Shown here one piece after another: positions 13,226 to 25,740 of a stretch of 64,000 nucleotides of DNA. This stretch comes from Apostichopus japonicus. Lineage: Eukaryota; Echinodermata; Holothuroidea; Aspidochirotida; Stichopodidae. Under the pieces are notes generated by a model. The model was not told the origin of the DNA and did not search any database. It saw nothing but the letters and a program-made list of their open reading frames with translations. The number at the start of each line of letters is the position of its first letter. The first letter of the stretch is position 1. The stretch lies in contig NC_092576.1 of the NCBI RefSeq assembly GCF_037975245.1, forward strand, positions 45,421,111 through 45,485,110, given 5' to 3'. Position numbers and translations under genes: made by a program.

Positions 13226-13485
13226 TGTGTCATTTTGCAATGAAGGGTATAACATGGTCTTCCATGATGTGCATGTTGTGATGAAGGGTATAGCATGGTC
13301 TTCCAGGATGTGCATGTTGTGACGAAGGGTATAACATGGTGTTCCAGGATGTGAATGTTGTGATGAAGGGTATAACATGGTCTTCCAGGATGTGCATGTT
13401 ATAATAAAGGGTATAACATGGTCTTAAATAATTCTAGGATATGCATGTTGTGATGATGGGTATAACATGGTCTTCCAGGATTTGC
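13226..13485 (+). repeat. 41-bp minisatellite, about 6 copies
   Basis: A unit of about 41 bp containing GGGTATAACATGGTCTTCCA and GATGTGCATGTTGTGAT is repeated. The copy near 13420 carries a small insertion. There is no coding content. Confidence 0.9.
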
Positions 13486-15780
13486 AATTTTGGTGGAACT
13501 GTCTCATCTGGAAAGTTTTTTGATGGTTAAATCTGTACGAAAATTAAACCAAAAAATAGTTTATCACATATTACTTTCCTTTTTAAAAGTTCACACACAA
13601 GTAATATCAGCTTTCATCAACCATATACCAGTCATGTGATTGGTCAGAAAGTCATAATGACCAGTGGTCAACCATATGGTGCATTAACGTACTGTTCAGA
13701 TTGGTCGGATTTATAAAAAATAAAAAAAAATACGCTGGTCCAAATAGCCTACTACTCAATCGATAACCAAAAGCCTAAATCAGCAAAAGCATATTGTAAT
13801 CCTAACAATATGATTCTAGCAAGCGCTGCTGACCGTGGAAGCACTCTAAACCTGGTAGCAGACTCAAGCTCCGCCCACTCTGCACTGCATATTACGGAGA
13901 GAGAGCCAGTAGAGCTGTGGTCATGCTTAACTGATTTCAATAAATATACAATTGGACGCTCACACGCCATCATGACGGCGATGAGATTTGGCAATGGTCC
14001 ATAATTAGCTGTCGCCAAATCAATGAGAGAAGCGAATAATGGGTCAACTCATTAATCCGGGTATCTGAGAAACATGAAAATCGGACCTCACCTAACGCTT
14101 TTATATATTCTTCAGAAAGGTACCCAGCGGCCTTATATACTGTTTGTTGCAGGTTCCAAAGTGTCTGTAAAGTGTCTTATATTTTGATGTAACAGCTTGA
14201 GTATCATGCACAAGGGTTGGACACCGTTTTAGTGCTGGGTTGATTACATCTGAGATCAGCTTTTTGATGTTTTTTTTTCTGCATAAACAAAGGTGAAATG
14301 GCTATATTATTGGCAATCATTTTTTTGATGAAGGAGTCCTTTCAATATGTTTGGCAATTTTAACATCAAGCAGGTGGCATGTATTTTCCAAACTATATAA
14401 GTGTTTCATGAAGAGACCCGAGCTGAGATGTAGTCCAGGTGGGTACACCTGTCAGAGACAAGTATATTCTTACATTTAATCTTACATATCTGACCATTCT
14501 GTAGTGCATAATAAAACATTCGTCTTCAGAGAATGGTACTGGAGCGTCACAAAAGTTAGGAAATATTACTATAACCCATCATATGGAAAGGTGGCGATCA
14601 TTTGATCCGTGCATAGTCGACCTCGGGCCTTAAGTGTGTGTTTTATACCTTCCAAAACGACCGTATCGCGATCTTTTGAAAAAAATCAATGTACCGATAT
14701 CATTTACTGATATCGGCTAAAACAAATTACAGTAGTTTAAACATTTCTCTTTCATAATCTTTTAACGAATCATCATTAATCTGAACTTTACTGTATGTCG
14801 TTTTCCGATTAAAAAAGTTTAAATTTTTAGTCCAGTCGGATTTATGTGCTTGCATATTCGTTTATTTTACAAGGACGCTAACTTCAAACTACTCGAATTC
14901 TCAGACCGTTTGATCAAACTGCATGGCTAAACTTGCGCAACTAACTTCAAATTCTGTTCTTTCATATTATATAAGCCTATTTCTGATTGGTTAATGTTCA
15001 CTGTATGTCTTTTCCCCATCGAATGAAAGTTTCTGTTAGAAATTTTTCTTCGAAAACCTCATTATAACGCCTCATTATTTATTCATGAGCTACGTCACGA
15101 ATCAGCTTGTGTATCAACAACATTCTCACTGATGCTTCGTCCGACAATCGTATTGTGATTTCTGAGGTGAATTTCGAGATTTGTTAAGTAATATGCAATG
15201 AAATAAGATGACGACATTGCAATAAACATAAATTAACAAGTTGAGAATCCCATTTCATAGTTTCCTTTGAAATAGGATGAATATAGTGATATAAATTGCC
15301 CACGTAAACGTTTGTAGCGAACGTACAGGCCTACCGTGCTTTATGTATTAATGCATATGGTTTCGTACAGTTAGGTTAACACTCGTATGTACGTATAGGC
15401 TAAAGCTATCGCTAGGACTATCACTGGTTGTTTGTTTGGATGATACCACTGTAAGTGGGTAACTCTTTATTTTGCTTTTACAACCAATTGATTTGTAACA
15501 AATGTTATTTTCTCAAGTTCGATTAAAAGGTGTGCAGACAAATAAATGTATAAACACAACGTCATGTCTCAGTGTTCGTTTACATTCACTGCTATAATTA
15601 TTTTAGCATCAATTCATTTAGAAACAAATACAATCCCCTTGCCGGTAATGGAACAGTCCGCCTGTCAATATGCATATTCATACCGGTGACTCATAACATC
15701 GGCGGATTTTAGTCTGTGTGGCTTTGTAGAGCAAATGCTCTTTTATAGCCTAAACTTTTCCATATGTTACAACTACTCCC
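13486..15780. other. Non-coding stretch, nothing recognised
   Basis: I see no supported gene or repeat. The overlapping open frames at 13752-14018 and 13810-14004 on opposite strands have no splice context and no recognisable family. Confidence 0.45.
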
Positions 15781-16050
15781 AAAATATCAACCATCTCGGA
15801 CCCTGTCAATGGGAGTTATTGCTTTTTTTAATTTTGGTTTTTGGCCTCCAACTGACCTTTGGTGGCCTTCACAGGCATCAAAAACAATAGGGCACACCTT
15901 CTCACTATATATACCTAGTTTGAGTTGAGTCCAACTTTCCCTTGTTGAGTTACAGTGTACCCAATTGCGAGTGTCGCAGACACACACACATGCCAACCTG
16001 ACTACATAGGTTCCTTTGCAAAAGCAAGGAACCAAAAAGGTGCTTTTACT
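15781..16050. repeat. Dispersed repeat copy ending in a CA run
   Basis: This segment shares with 36085-36175 and 37018-37300 the phrase CCCTTGTTGAGTTA followed a short way on by a (CA)n run. Nearby it has a GACCTTTGGTGG block typical of the same group. The copies are diverged and in the same orientation. The open frame on the minus strand is a by-product. Confidence 0.55.
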
Positions 16051-16479
16051 TCACCTGATCTATAGTGGAACTTCAAAAAGATGATCATCTATGACATTGA
16101 AGCAATCCTTTGCTGCAGTCTTTCACCATGTTGGAGGTATGTTTACAGATTTGACTTCAGATAGTGATCTCTGAGAACATCGACCTCTCTCTTCCAGGGG
16201 AATCCTCATTTCCTCTGTACTCATACAGTATAGGCAACAGTGAAGGCCTACAGTAATATATATGTAAAGATAAGGATAATGGCACATTTCTTATAATGCC
16301 TTGATAAACAGAGAACATGCTGTCATTATTTCATGGTGAAGACTCAAGTCTGAATATTTGAGTTTCATCAGATTAGCCATTAATAGGGAAATTTCTAAGA
16401 AAGCCCTAATACAACAACAGCAATTCAAGGACACAAACTTTTGTTACCAAAGTAATGCTAAGCCCTGCCCTCTCATAAA

Positions 16480-16570
16480 TTTGTATCACATCAATTGCAA
16501 TATACAGCATGTGTATAGGTTATCTACCAACATCACCATACCAAGTTAGGTGATATTCCAAATGATGCTT
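16480..16570. repeat. Fragment of the same dispersed repeat
   Basis: The block TATCTACCAACATCACCATA with its flanks aligns with TATCTACCAATATCATCATA at 37040-37059, where it precedes the CA-run repeat. It is a partial copy only. Confidence 0.5.
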
Positions 16571-16598
16571 GCCGTTGTGCCCCTGTAAAATACAGTCA

Positions 16599-16646
16599 AC
16601 CGACGGCAAACAAATTGCCATCGTGCTCTTTTTGTTTGCCGTCGGT
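16599..16646. other. Perfect 16-bp-stem hairpin
   Basis: ACCGACGGCAAACAAA at 16599-16614 is perfectly reverse-complementary to TTTGTTTGCCGTCGGT at 16631-16646, across a 16-nt loop. Pairing does not extend further outward. It could be a miRNA-like hairpin, the relic of a small inverted-repeat element, or chance. The sequence alone does not decide. Confidence 0.6.
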
Positions 16647-16849
16647 GCCCATCTTTCTGTTCTGTATATTTGTACACTAAAGTTACAACAATCTTGAGAT
16701 TTTTTTTTATTCGTCCTTCGCAAATCAGCGATCTTTCCACTGTAATTTTCGCAGTTTCTGTCATCTGTGTGCTTTACAATTAAATGTGTGTACTCACAAG
16801 GTCTAGGGTGCCACAGCACAGTGTGCATTTTACGGACGGGACAGAGAAT

Positions 16850-18010
16850 ACCGGTGTGAAGTTAGATACTTATTCCCCGTTCCTCGTTCGATATTCGCGA
16901 ATGAGTAACTGAGCTGCCTATTCGGTTACGTATTCGACAATTGTATCGACGTAACACCTGTGACAAGACAAAAGCTTTCTTACAAGATGTTCAACATTTG
17001 GTCGTGGAAAAGGGGTTTATCTATGGCCCATGGGTCATATGAACTCCGATGACTATGTAGAAGGGTACCATATGGCATCTTGCCCGGTCCAAATAGTTCT
17101 TGGCCAACTAAAATGACCACTACTTCATCAGTTCTTAAATTAATGTAAAAAATTACTTTAGGCCCTAATCAAGACTAGCACGCCTTGGACCACCTTACCA
17201 ATGGGTCATATGAATTCTTGACACATTGTAGAAGGATACCATAATGCGTCTTGCCCGGTCCAAAGAGTGCTTGACCAATTAAAATGACCATTAAATCAAC
17301 ATTTTTTTAAATAAATGTAACGGGAACTGAAATAAAAACATTTGGGCCCTAATCAAGACCAGCACGCCTTGGACCGCCCAACCAATGGGTCGTAGGAAGT
17401 CTAAGGACCTTGTAGAAGGGTAACATAATGCGTCTTGCCCGGTCTAAAGAGTGCTTGACCAATTAAAAATGACCACTAATTCATTTCTTTTTTAATGAGT
17501 GTAACGGGACCACGAAAAGCTTTGGGCCCTAATCCATGCAGCACGCCTTGGATCACCAAACCGATGGTCAACATGAACTCTAAGGACATTGTAGAAGAGT
17601 ACCATAATGCGTCTTGCCCGGTCCAAAGTGTGCTTGACCAATTTAAACGACCATTAAATCATCACTTCTTCCGATGAATGTAAATGGACCTTCAAAAATC
17701 TTTAGGCCCCAGTGAAGACCAGCACGCCTTGGACCACCTAACCAATAGGTCACAGGAAGTCCAAGAACATTGTAGAACGGTACCATGATGCGTCTTGCCC
17801 GGTCCAAAGAGTGCTTGACCAATTTAAATGACCACTAAATCATTACTTCGTTAATTAATGTTAATGGACCTGCAAAAATGTTTAGGCCCCAGTCAAGACC
17901 AGCACGCCTCGGACCACCCAACCAATTGGTCATATGAATTCTAAGGACATCGTTGAAGAGTTCCATAATGCGTCTTACCCGGTCCAAAGAGTATTTGACC
18001 AATACAAACG
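16850..18010 (+). repeat. Left inverted arm of foldback-like element
   Basis: A unique outer part is followed by six tandem units marked by CTTGCCCGGTCCAAA near 17085, 17248, 17434, 17608, 17788 and 17971. Spacing is about 163-186 bp. Each unit also carries AGCACGCCTTGGACCACC or a close variant. Confidence 0.85.
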
Positions 18011-18908
18011 ACTAATGCACAATCATTATCCAGTTCATTCATCAATATCTTCTTTTTTGAATTTCAACTCTACGTCTGTACCAGTGTGGTGATACAAAAC
18101 AAAAGCAACACCTTTGGCTCGCAAGTTTAATGCTAATTGGTGCTTTACAATCATCAGCATACAAAGTTTCCTTCCCATTCCGGAGAAACACACGCGCACT
18201 TTTTTTTTTTTTTTGGGTGGGGGGGGGGGACCTTAGCGCAACTACATTTTCAGAATGAAGTGATCTCTGTAGACTGGCAACGAACTGAAAACGTTTTTGT
18301 TTTAATTATTCGTTCATAGAACTTAATTTTATTTCTTTTATTCATTTCACCTGTCAACCCTTCACATATTTACAGATTTAAAGAACAGAGAAGTGTTCTT
18401 GCCTCTCTTCTTGAAAGTGGTTTTGAACGCTTTAACCCCCTTCGTAGATTCTGAAAGATTCCACTGCTACATTCTAGAGCTGACCATGGAGCTATAAACA
18501 GACAATCAGTCATCTCGGGTCAAGCAGAGATAAACTGACTTTAATAGTTTATTTAGCAAAATAGTCTTCAAGTGAAATAGGTCTACCCAGACATATATTT
18601 TATGCCGAAATCCCTTACTGATTTATTTATGATCTCCATTAGCCATAGTTGGTAATGAACCGTCCAAGTTACCCTTTAGTGCCATTCTATGCATTTTGAT
18701 TTTATCGTGTTCCCATGCATGTGCTTGTTCTTTCTCTTAGTGATTTTTCAATAGAAAGTTTCTCTTGGAGTGTAGAAGGCAGATCCACCATAAGAAGTCT
18801 CACTGGGTTTATTCCAACTAAACATAGACCAGAGTTAGTGTGATTTTTTAGTTGATTTCCTTTCATTCAGTTCTACCTAAATATTAATTATAACGTCCAT
18901 AATCTAGC

Positions 18909-20175
18909 CAGGGACGTCGCTAGAGGGGGGTGTGGGGTGTCTCACCCCCCCCCCCCCCCAATCTTGGTAAAACTGACGATAGTTGGAAAATTTTAGTGCG
19001 ACAGTCCGAATTTCCGACTGCCGTACTCTAATTTTTCCGACTGGAGCACTCTAATTTTCAAATATTCTTGTAGTGACCTAAAATTTTCGGTCAAAATTGA
19101 CCTTGAATCAGTCATATTTAGTACGATTTCCTTGTCACAATGAGAAATTGTATGTCGCGATCTTTATACTCCACCATACAAAACTTCGTATGATTTTACA
19201 AAATTTCGTATAATACAACTACTGCACAACATATATGATTAAAACGCTCAATGCTAATCTACGGAAGCTTAAAAATGCCATCAACATAAGAAAAACTTTG
19301 CCCCATAAGGTTAAATTTTTCTGTTAATTGTTTAGATAACAAGATAAAATGTTATAAAAAAAACAGAAAAATGTTGCATTGCTTACTTGCTTTAAATGAG
19401 TAATTGAACAATTTTGTGAAAAATGTTTAATTCAAAACTAATCAAATCTCGTCAATTAGTCATTTTTTGCTGCAAAATATTCAATTGTTCACTTCATTCC
19501 ATATGAGCAATTGAAACATTTTCTGAGAAATGTTTAATTGACAACTTATCTTATCTCGTCAATTGGACATTTTGGCAAAATGTTCAATTGTTCACTTCAT
19601 TCCAATTGAGCAATTGAAAAAATTTCTGCAAAATGTTTAATTGACAACTTACGGTATCGTATAACGTCAACTCAACATTTTTCTGCACAATGTTTAATTG
19701 TTCACATCATTCCAAATGCTCAGTTGGAATGAAGTGAACAATTTTTTTTCCATGTGAGTGATAAATAGCCCCACCCCACCCCCAAGAAAATAATATTAAG
19801 CGGGCTAGGAAAAAGCATTGTATTTTGTGGTAATTCACTATGTCGTCGTATATAATTTGTTGACAAAAAAGTTTCCCCTTTGTTACATAAACATAGCTTT
19901 TTTAGTCAGTAGTCTATGTAGCTTACCAAGCAGATAACTTGTACTCAGTTGCTTACTCGCTTAACCAGAGTGATTAATAAGTTTGTGAAGTGAGGGCCAG
20001 TGGTACAAATGTACCGAGAAAAGTTCGGAACAAAAGTGCCGTCGCGAAAGATAGGGTGTCTGACTGACACTGACTGGGGTACAAGGCAGCAGTTGGAATT
20101 TTCTGGCTCCAAAACCCATCCAGTTGGAATTTCAGCCACTAAACCCCCAATCATCAGGCCTTAGCTACGTCCCTG
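18909..20175 (-). mobile_element. hAT-like element, family A copy 1 (1,267 bp)
   Basis: The ends CAGGGACGTCGCTAG and, in reverse, CAGGGACGTAGCTAA are inverted repeats. A perfect 8-bp duplication AATCTAGC flanks it at 18901-18908 and 20176-20183. It is an inverted-orientation relative of 47817-49449: they share the end adjacent to AGGCCTGATG, a block around CTTTTGTTCCGAACTTTT, and a block around CATACGAAGTTTTGTATGGT. It has no transposase. This copy holds a ~105-bp tandem array (19399-19718) that copy 2 lacks. It lies inside the foldback-like element and is younger than it. Confidence 0.9.
19399..19718 (+). repeat. ~105-bp tandem repeat, 3 copies, rich in CAATTG
   Basis: Units start near 19399, 19505 and 19608 with GAGYAATTGAA and contain TTCAATTGTTCACTTCATTCC or a variant. 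The array lies within the hAT-like copy 1 and is not seen in copy 2 at 47817-49449. Confidence 0.8.
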
Positions 20176-20640
20176 AATCTAGCTATACAAATTTTACACA
20201 ATACACAAAACACATTCAATCCATTAGCAAAAGTGCTAGATTTAAGGTCAATTTCGCGTTTGTTAATTTAAGTCAAAATTACACTTTCTAATCACTTACA
20301 ATTGTATTTAATTAATGTATTAATTCTTCCGTAAATATCAATTAGGCTATATGCTGAGTCAATTATGGAAGTATAGAAGTCAAGAGAAATATTACATGCT
20401 TAATATCCACCCCCCCCCACCCCTCCCCATTTATTCTCTGATTGGATTGAAATATACTTGCAGAAGAGAAATTTTCATGCCAAATTACTCTAATCTGGTA
20501 GAATTGATACACTTTTACTAATCTATGTGCAAAGATGTTCCATACAGTTAATTACTCAATACTTCATAAGATAAATTTGAATGAGCGGAATAAAGGACCA
20601 TGCGTTCTGATTGTAATTGAATGATTCATTCAGGATGTTT

Positions 20641-20822
20641 CCTAGAAGTTTTCTCTCGTAGAAGAGCGCTTGGACATTAGGCTCGAACTAATTGATACCG
20701 ATGAACGAGCTGACTGCCTACCGTCATTTAACGTCCATGGAATTACCTTTGAAAGGCTGAGAGTTCATATTAATCATAGCGTGAATGCTCCCTTGCGTCG
20801 AACCATTAAAATTGATAGATAA
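20641..20822 (+). other. Unassigned open stretch inside the foldback element
   Basis: Between an in-frame TAG near 20644 and a TAA near 20822 one plus-strand frame stays open for about 58 codons. It has protein-like composition (for example EERLDIRLELIDTDERAD). There is no ATG. A weak acceptor-like TTCTCTCGTAG lies near its start. It may be a relic of captured coding sequence or chance. No family is recognised. Confidence 0.2.
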
Positions 20823-21424
20823 CTGAAATAATCTGCAGCATGTTGACAGTTAAACTGCTTTTTTGCATTTGTATTCCCAAATGAATGAAATATCGGAATA
20901 TCTTTCCTTCTACGAATGTCTCTGACCCACGTTAAAGTGATATTGTTCAATGTTTGAACGTTACTGCATGTATCAGTAATGCATGGTAGGCCTATATAGG
21001 GGATGGTTTATTTCTTTGATTGTTTGTCCGGCTGTAAGCTTCATAAGCTTCATTGGGCTATCATGACAGTGCATGCCAGCTACAAGCCTGCTACAGCCTT
21101 GCTACGGCCTTGCTACAGCCCTAGAAAGATGCTGTCGCTTTATGCCATCGTGTTCAAATATCTGCCACATTGCAATTTTTCCCTTTTGATTAGGCTGAAA
21201 TTTCGTAAGTAATTTGAGTAAGTTAATTAAATTCGGAAGTCATTTAGAGGCTTTCTTAAATTGTAAAAACTTTCCGACAGAATTTGGCCATGTATATAGA
21301 CATGCTGCCATTAATTAGAATGCACTTAAAACGAGTTCTCTCTTTTTCATTCCTTGAGGGTCCAAAGTGCAATTTGTAATGCTACCGGTTGACACTAAAC
21401 GCACGATACATAACATATGAGATG

Positions 21425-22437
21425 GACACTCATTTAAGAAGTGATGATGTAGTGGTCATTTAAATTGGTCAAGCACACTTTGGACCGGGCAAGACGCATT
21501 ATGGTACTCTTCTACCATGTCCTCAGAGTTAATGTTACCCATTGGTTAGGTGGTCCAAGGCGTGCTGCATGGATTAGGGCCCAAAGCTTTTTCGTGGTCC
21601 CGTTACACTCGATGATGTAGTAATAATTTAGTGGTCATTTAAATTGGTCAAGCACGCTTTGGACCGGGCAAGACGCATTATGGTACTCTTCTACCATGTC
21701 CTTAGAGTTAATGTTACCCATTGGTTAGGTGGTCCAAGGCGTGCTGCATGGATTAGGGCCCAAAGCTTTTTCGTGGTCCCGTTACACTCATCGGAACAAG
21801 TAATGATTTAATGGTCATTTAAATTGGTCAAGCACTCTTTGGACCGGGCAAGACGCATTATGTTACCCTTCTACAAGGTCCTCAGACTTCCTACGACCCA
21901 TTGGCTGGGCGGTCCAAGGCGTGCTGGTTTTGATTAGGGCCCAAATGTTTTTATTTCAGTTCCCGTTACATTTATTTTAAAAAAATGTTGATTTAATGGT
22001 CATTTTAATTGGTCAAGCACGCTTTGGACCGGGCAAGACGCATTATGGTATCCTTCTACAATGTGTTAAAAATTCATATGACCCATTGGTAAGGTGGTCC
22101 AAGGTGTGCTAGTCTTGATTAGGGCCTAAAGTAATTTTTTTACATTAATTTAAGAACTGATTAAGTACTGGTCATTTTAGTTGGTCAAGAACTATTTGGA
22201 CCTGGCAAGATGCATTATGGTACCCTTCTACATAGTCATCGGAGTTCATATGACCCATGGGCCATAGATAAACCTCTTTCCACGACCAAATGTTGAACAT
22301 CTTGTAAGAAAGCTTTTGTCTTGCCACAGGTGTTACGTCGATACAATTGTCGAAAACGTAACCGAATAGGCAGCTCAGTTACTCATTCGCGAATATCGAA
22401 CGAGGAACGGGGAATGAGTATCTAACTTCACACCGGT
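21425..22437 (-). repeat. Right inverted arm of foldback-like element
   Basis: This is the reverse complement of the left arm, with five tandem units marked by GGACCGGGCAAGACGCATTA near 21484, 21660, 21841, 22026 and 22199. The left arm has six, so the arms have drifted in copy number. Confidence 0.85.
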
Positions 22438-23844
22438 TGTTCAATGGTTCTCACTCAATCTTTGAGTGCTACACAATAGTGGGACCCCCACTATCTGTAA
22501 TCCATTGCGTGAGTAGGCCCACAGCAACCAAGCTTGTAAACAACAGCTATTTTCGTTGTGTTTTAGTGCACGATCAATTCTGGTAAAAACTTGTCTGGCT
22601 ATAAGAACTGGAATTTTACGCTCTGGTAAGATTGACAAGATAGTTTCTTTGGGATCTTGTCTACTGACATTGGAGGTTTTGGGACCTTTGGCTAGCCTGG
22701 CTGGAACACTTTAGACTAGCTGAAACTTATACCAGGGTGCTGTTACTAGAGTAGCAGCTCCCTGCTTATAGTACTAGTATACTGTAGTAAAATGCCAATC
22801 CTCGCATTACATTTACAGAACACAACATATGTCTAGGTAAAGGGTCAGTATTCATCCGAATTTCAGTCTTTGGTGACCATGGCTATTTGGAGTCATTCCC
22901 TCATTTATATTGTACAACAATTACAGGGCCTGATGTTTCAATCTTCGCAAGACTTTCTTTTAGAGACAAACTGTAGTCCGGCACTTTCATATTTATACAT
23001 TTCCCCCACAGGCTTTTTGTGGGTAGCAGTTCGTTATTTTTTTTCTCTCTCTCTTCAGTATCTTATTAAATCAGCCTGCCCAGTCTCAAAACAACACAGA
23101 GATGATGTGCTGGTCAACTGTAACTTGATGAAGTAGGTCACTGGTTAGTTGATATATATGAGCCTGTCAGCTTCCTGGTTTATATATCACCAAGTAGCCT
23201 AAATAAAAAAATATACAAGGGACTCTAAGGTTTTTTCATTTCTTCCTAAAGAAGGAGAGTACGAGGACCTTATATATTGGCCTCCTTTTCATAGGGTGTG
23301 AAGATTAGGTGATGAAATTTCCATTTGTCTTCTACAAGTGGAAGTGACAAAACAAATATTAAAGAGAAAATGAAAAGTATCTGGAAAAAAAGGATGCAGA
23401 CAGGGACTGATGCCCCTACTTTTGAGCAGCATCAGCTATGGTAAGGTTATCAACATTGTGATTGCCACCTTGAACAAAATTTCCCTGTAAATGCATAGAC
23501 CAATATTATTTTTGAATGAAAACAAAGTGGGGATGCATGCAGGGGGTTGGAGGTGACTAATTAAAGGCAAGATCCAAATGAAGTAAGCAAGATGTTTTTT
23601 ATGACATGTGAACTTTATATTCAACACTGTTTAATATTATAAGCCCTACAGGCAAAACTTCTGACGCTGTGAAACCAGCATACAGTAATTTTAGGGTTAT
23701 GGGGTTACTGTACTGTACATTATTCAAAAGGATATTTATTATGAAATTTAGATATGAATACATTGTCCAGCTCTAAGATCAGTAAATTTGTCTTCCATCA
23801 ATAGCCTATTTAAATCTTAATACCATTTTAGGGGTATACAGTAA
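22438..23844. other. Non-coding stretch, nothing recognised
   Basis: No supported exon or RNA gene. The open frames at 22441-22638 and 22870-23136 lack splice context and recognisable motifs. Confidence 0.4.
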
Positions 23845-24825
23845 TGGGCTAAATATGAATTTAATAGACAACACATTTCAAGATTGTTAATGTATATGAA
23901 GCCCCAAGATAAGTATTTGGGGTCTTGTCAACAACCTTTAACAAATTTGATCCCACTTGGTTAAGGGTGATGTGCTTATATTAATTTTAAATGCAATATA
24001 CTGTAAATAATCACCGATCTTTAACATATATGAAGCCTAAAGACAATAGTCTTTGTGGTGTTGGTGACAACTTTTATGTAACTTAAATCACAGTTAATGG
24101 TGATGGGACGACATGTATTAAAAAACCAATATATTTCAAGATTCTTAATGTATATGAATCCCCAAAACAAGTATGTTGGGTCTTGTCAACAACCTTGATT
24201 AACTCCCATTTGGTTATGGGTTATGAGCTTATATGAATTTAATAGGCAATATATTCCAGCTCGTTAATGTACATGAAGCCCAAAAACATATATTTGGGGT
24301 CTTGTCAACAACCTCTAATCCACTTTTTTATGGGTGATGAGCTTATATGAATTTAATAGGCAATATAATTCCAGAATGTACATGAAGCCCCAAGACAAAT
24401 ATTTGAGGTCTTGTCAACAACCTCTAATCCACTTTTTTATGGGTGATGAGTTTATATGAATTTAATAGGCAATATAATTCCAGAATGTACATGAAGCCCC
24501 AAGACAAATGTTTGGGGTCTTGTCAACAACCTCTAATCCACTTTTTTATGGGTGATGAGCTTATATGAATTTAATAGGCAACATAATTCCAGATCTTCAA
24601 TGTACATGAAGCCCCAAGACAAATATTTGGGGTCTTGTCAACAACCTTTCTTAAATTTTAATCCCACTTGGTTATGGGTGATGAGCTTATATGAATTTAA
24701 TAGGCACTATAATTCCAGATCTTCAATGTGTATGTAGCCCCAAGACAAATATTTGGGGTCTTGTCAACAACCTTTAATCAATGTTAATCTACTTTTCTAT
24801 GGGTGATGAGCTTATATGAATATAA
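23845..24825 (+). repeat. ~110-140-bp minisatellite, about 8 copies
   Basis: Repeated blocks are TATATGAATTTAATAGGCAA, ACATGAAGCCCCAAGACAAA and GGGGTCTTGTCAACAACCT. The units vary in length because some carry an extra TTAAATTTTAATCCC-type segment. The central copies, about 24330-24560, are nearly identical, so that part expanded most recently. Confidence 0.9.
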
Positions 24826-24925
24826 TGGGTAGTGTTTACACGGGTCCAAAAATCGGGAACCAGTACCCGAGGGCCGTTACCCGTCGGGTATCCGGGTACC
24901 CGGAAAAAAATTGTTTACCCTCGTG
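24826..24925. repeat. Fragment with GGGTACCCGG-rich sequence, possible transposon end
   Basis: A GC-rich block with alternating GGGTA/TACCC words directly abuts the minisatellite. It resembles the terminal part of small hAT-type elements, but I find no partner end or target duplication. Confidence 0.3.
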
Positions 24926-25299
24926 TATCACTATTTTCAAGAAATTACATATTGGATGCTGTAATAAATGCATTATACTGACAATGTTTTCATGTTCAAA
25001 TACGTAGGTGTAAGATAAGGTATAACACCTCCCTCAATAATTTTTATTTGCTTCTGTTTCTTTCATTAACTTGTTAATAAATTAATTATTTAATTATAAT
25101 TAGCATTACTACTAACATCGCACTGCCGCCACTGCTTATGCTAGCTCGTGCACGTCTATTGGATCAAACCATATAAATTATTATTGCTCTACAATTCCGA
25201 AGTGGGAAAATGATTTCTGAGGCTTGCTCTCATATTGCCAAGGAATCTCAAAGCAATTATACTTTTCTTCAAATTACTTGGGCTAAAGGTATCTATGTG

Positions 25300-25740
25300 A
25301 TCGCGATGGTGTGTGTATGCAAGCATACTAGGTATATAAGTAGCCCTTAGTGAGCAGAATGCTTTTCATGGTCACTTAAGGTCAACAGAGGCAAACGACT
25401 GAAGACTTCTTATGTCCAATATCTCTAGAAGATAGTCGCTTGATGTTCAATTTGGTTTGTAGGTATCCATGAGAATATCATTTCCATAGGTTTTCAGGGG
25501 GTGTCAAAGGTCATTTGAGGTGAACTGAGCTCAAAGTCTGAAAATTTTGTAAATGCAGTGTCTGAAAAACTTGGGAAAGTGCGCTTTAACATCAAAGTTC
25601 GTATGTAGCTAGCCCTTGGTGAGCAGATGATGCCTATTTTTCTTGGAGGTCAAAGGTAATTTGTTGTCAACTGAGGTGATAGTCTGTAAACATTGTAAAT
25701 ACGATATATCAAGATGGGAAAGTAGATGACTCCTACTGTT
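25300..25740 (+). repeat. Degenerate ~140-bp tandem repeat (copy cluster 1)
   Basis: Three diverged units share CTTAGTGAGCAGA-like, GGTCAAAGGTCATTTGAGGT-like and ATATCTCTAGAAG/ATATATCAAGATGGG-like blocks in the same order. The same unit recurs at 30190-30650. It lies just downstream of the stop of the CaRF/transposase/SWIM gene and is non-coding. Confidence 0.6.

Larger units (their letters stand above)
16850..22437. mobile_element. Foldback-like element, 5.6 kb, with long repetitive inverted arms
   Basis: The outermost bases ACCGGTGTGAAGTTAGATAC at 16850 recur in reverse complement ending at 22437. The match continues inward for about 1 kb on each side, including about 180 bp of unique outer sequence and then tandem ~180-bp units. 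Long inverted arms built from tandem repeats around an unrelated middle are the hallmark of foldback elements, such as Drosophila FB and sea urchin TU. The middle (about 18010-21425) has no recognisable transposase and contains a separate hAT-like insertion at 18909-20175. I find no clear target duplication (left flank CAGAGAAT, right flank TGTTCAAT), so the exact ends may have decayed. Confidence 0.75.
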
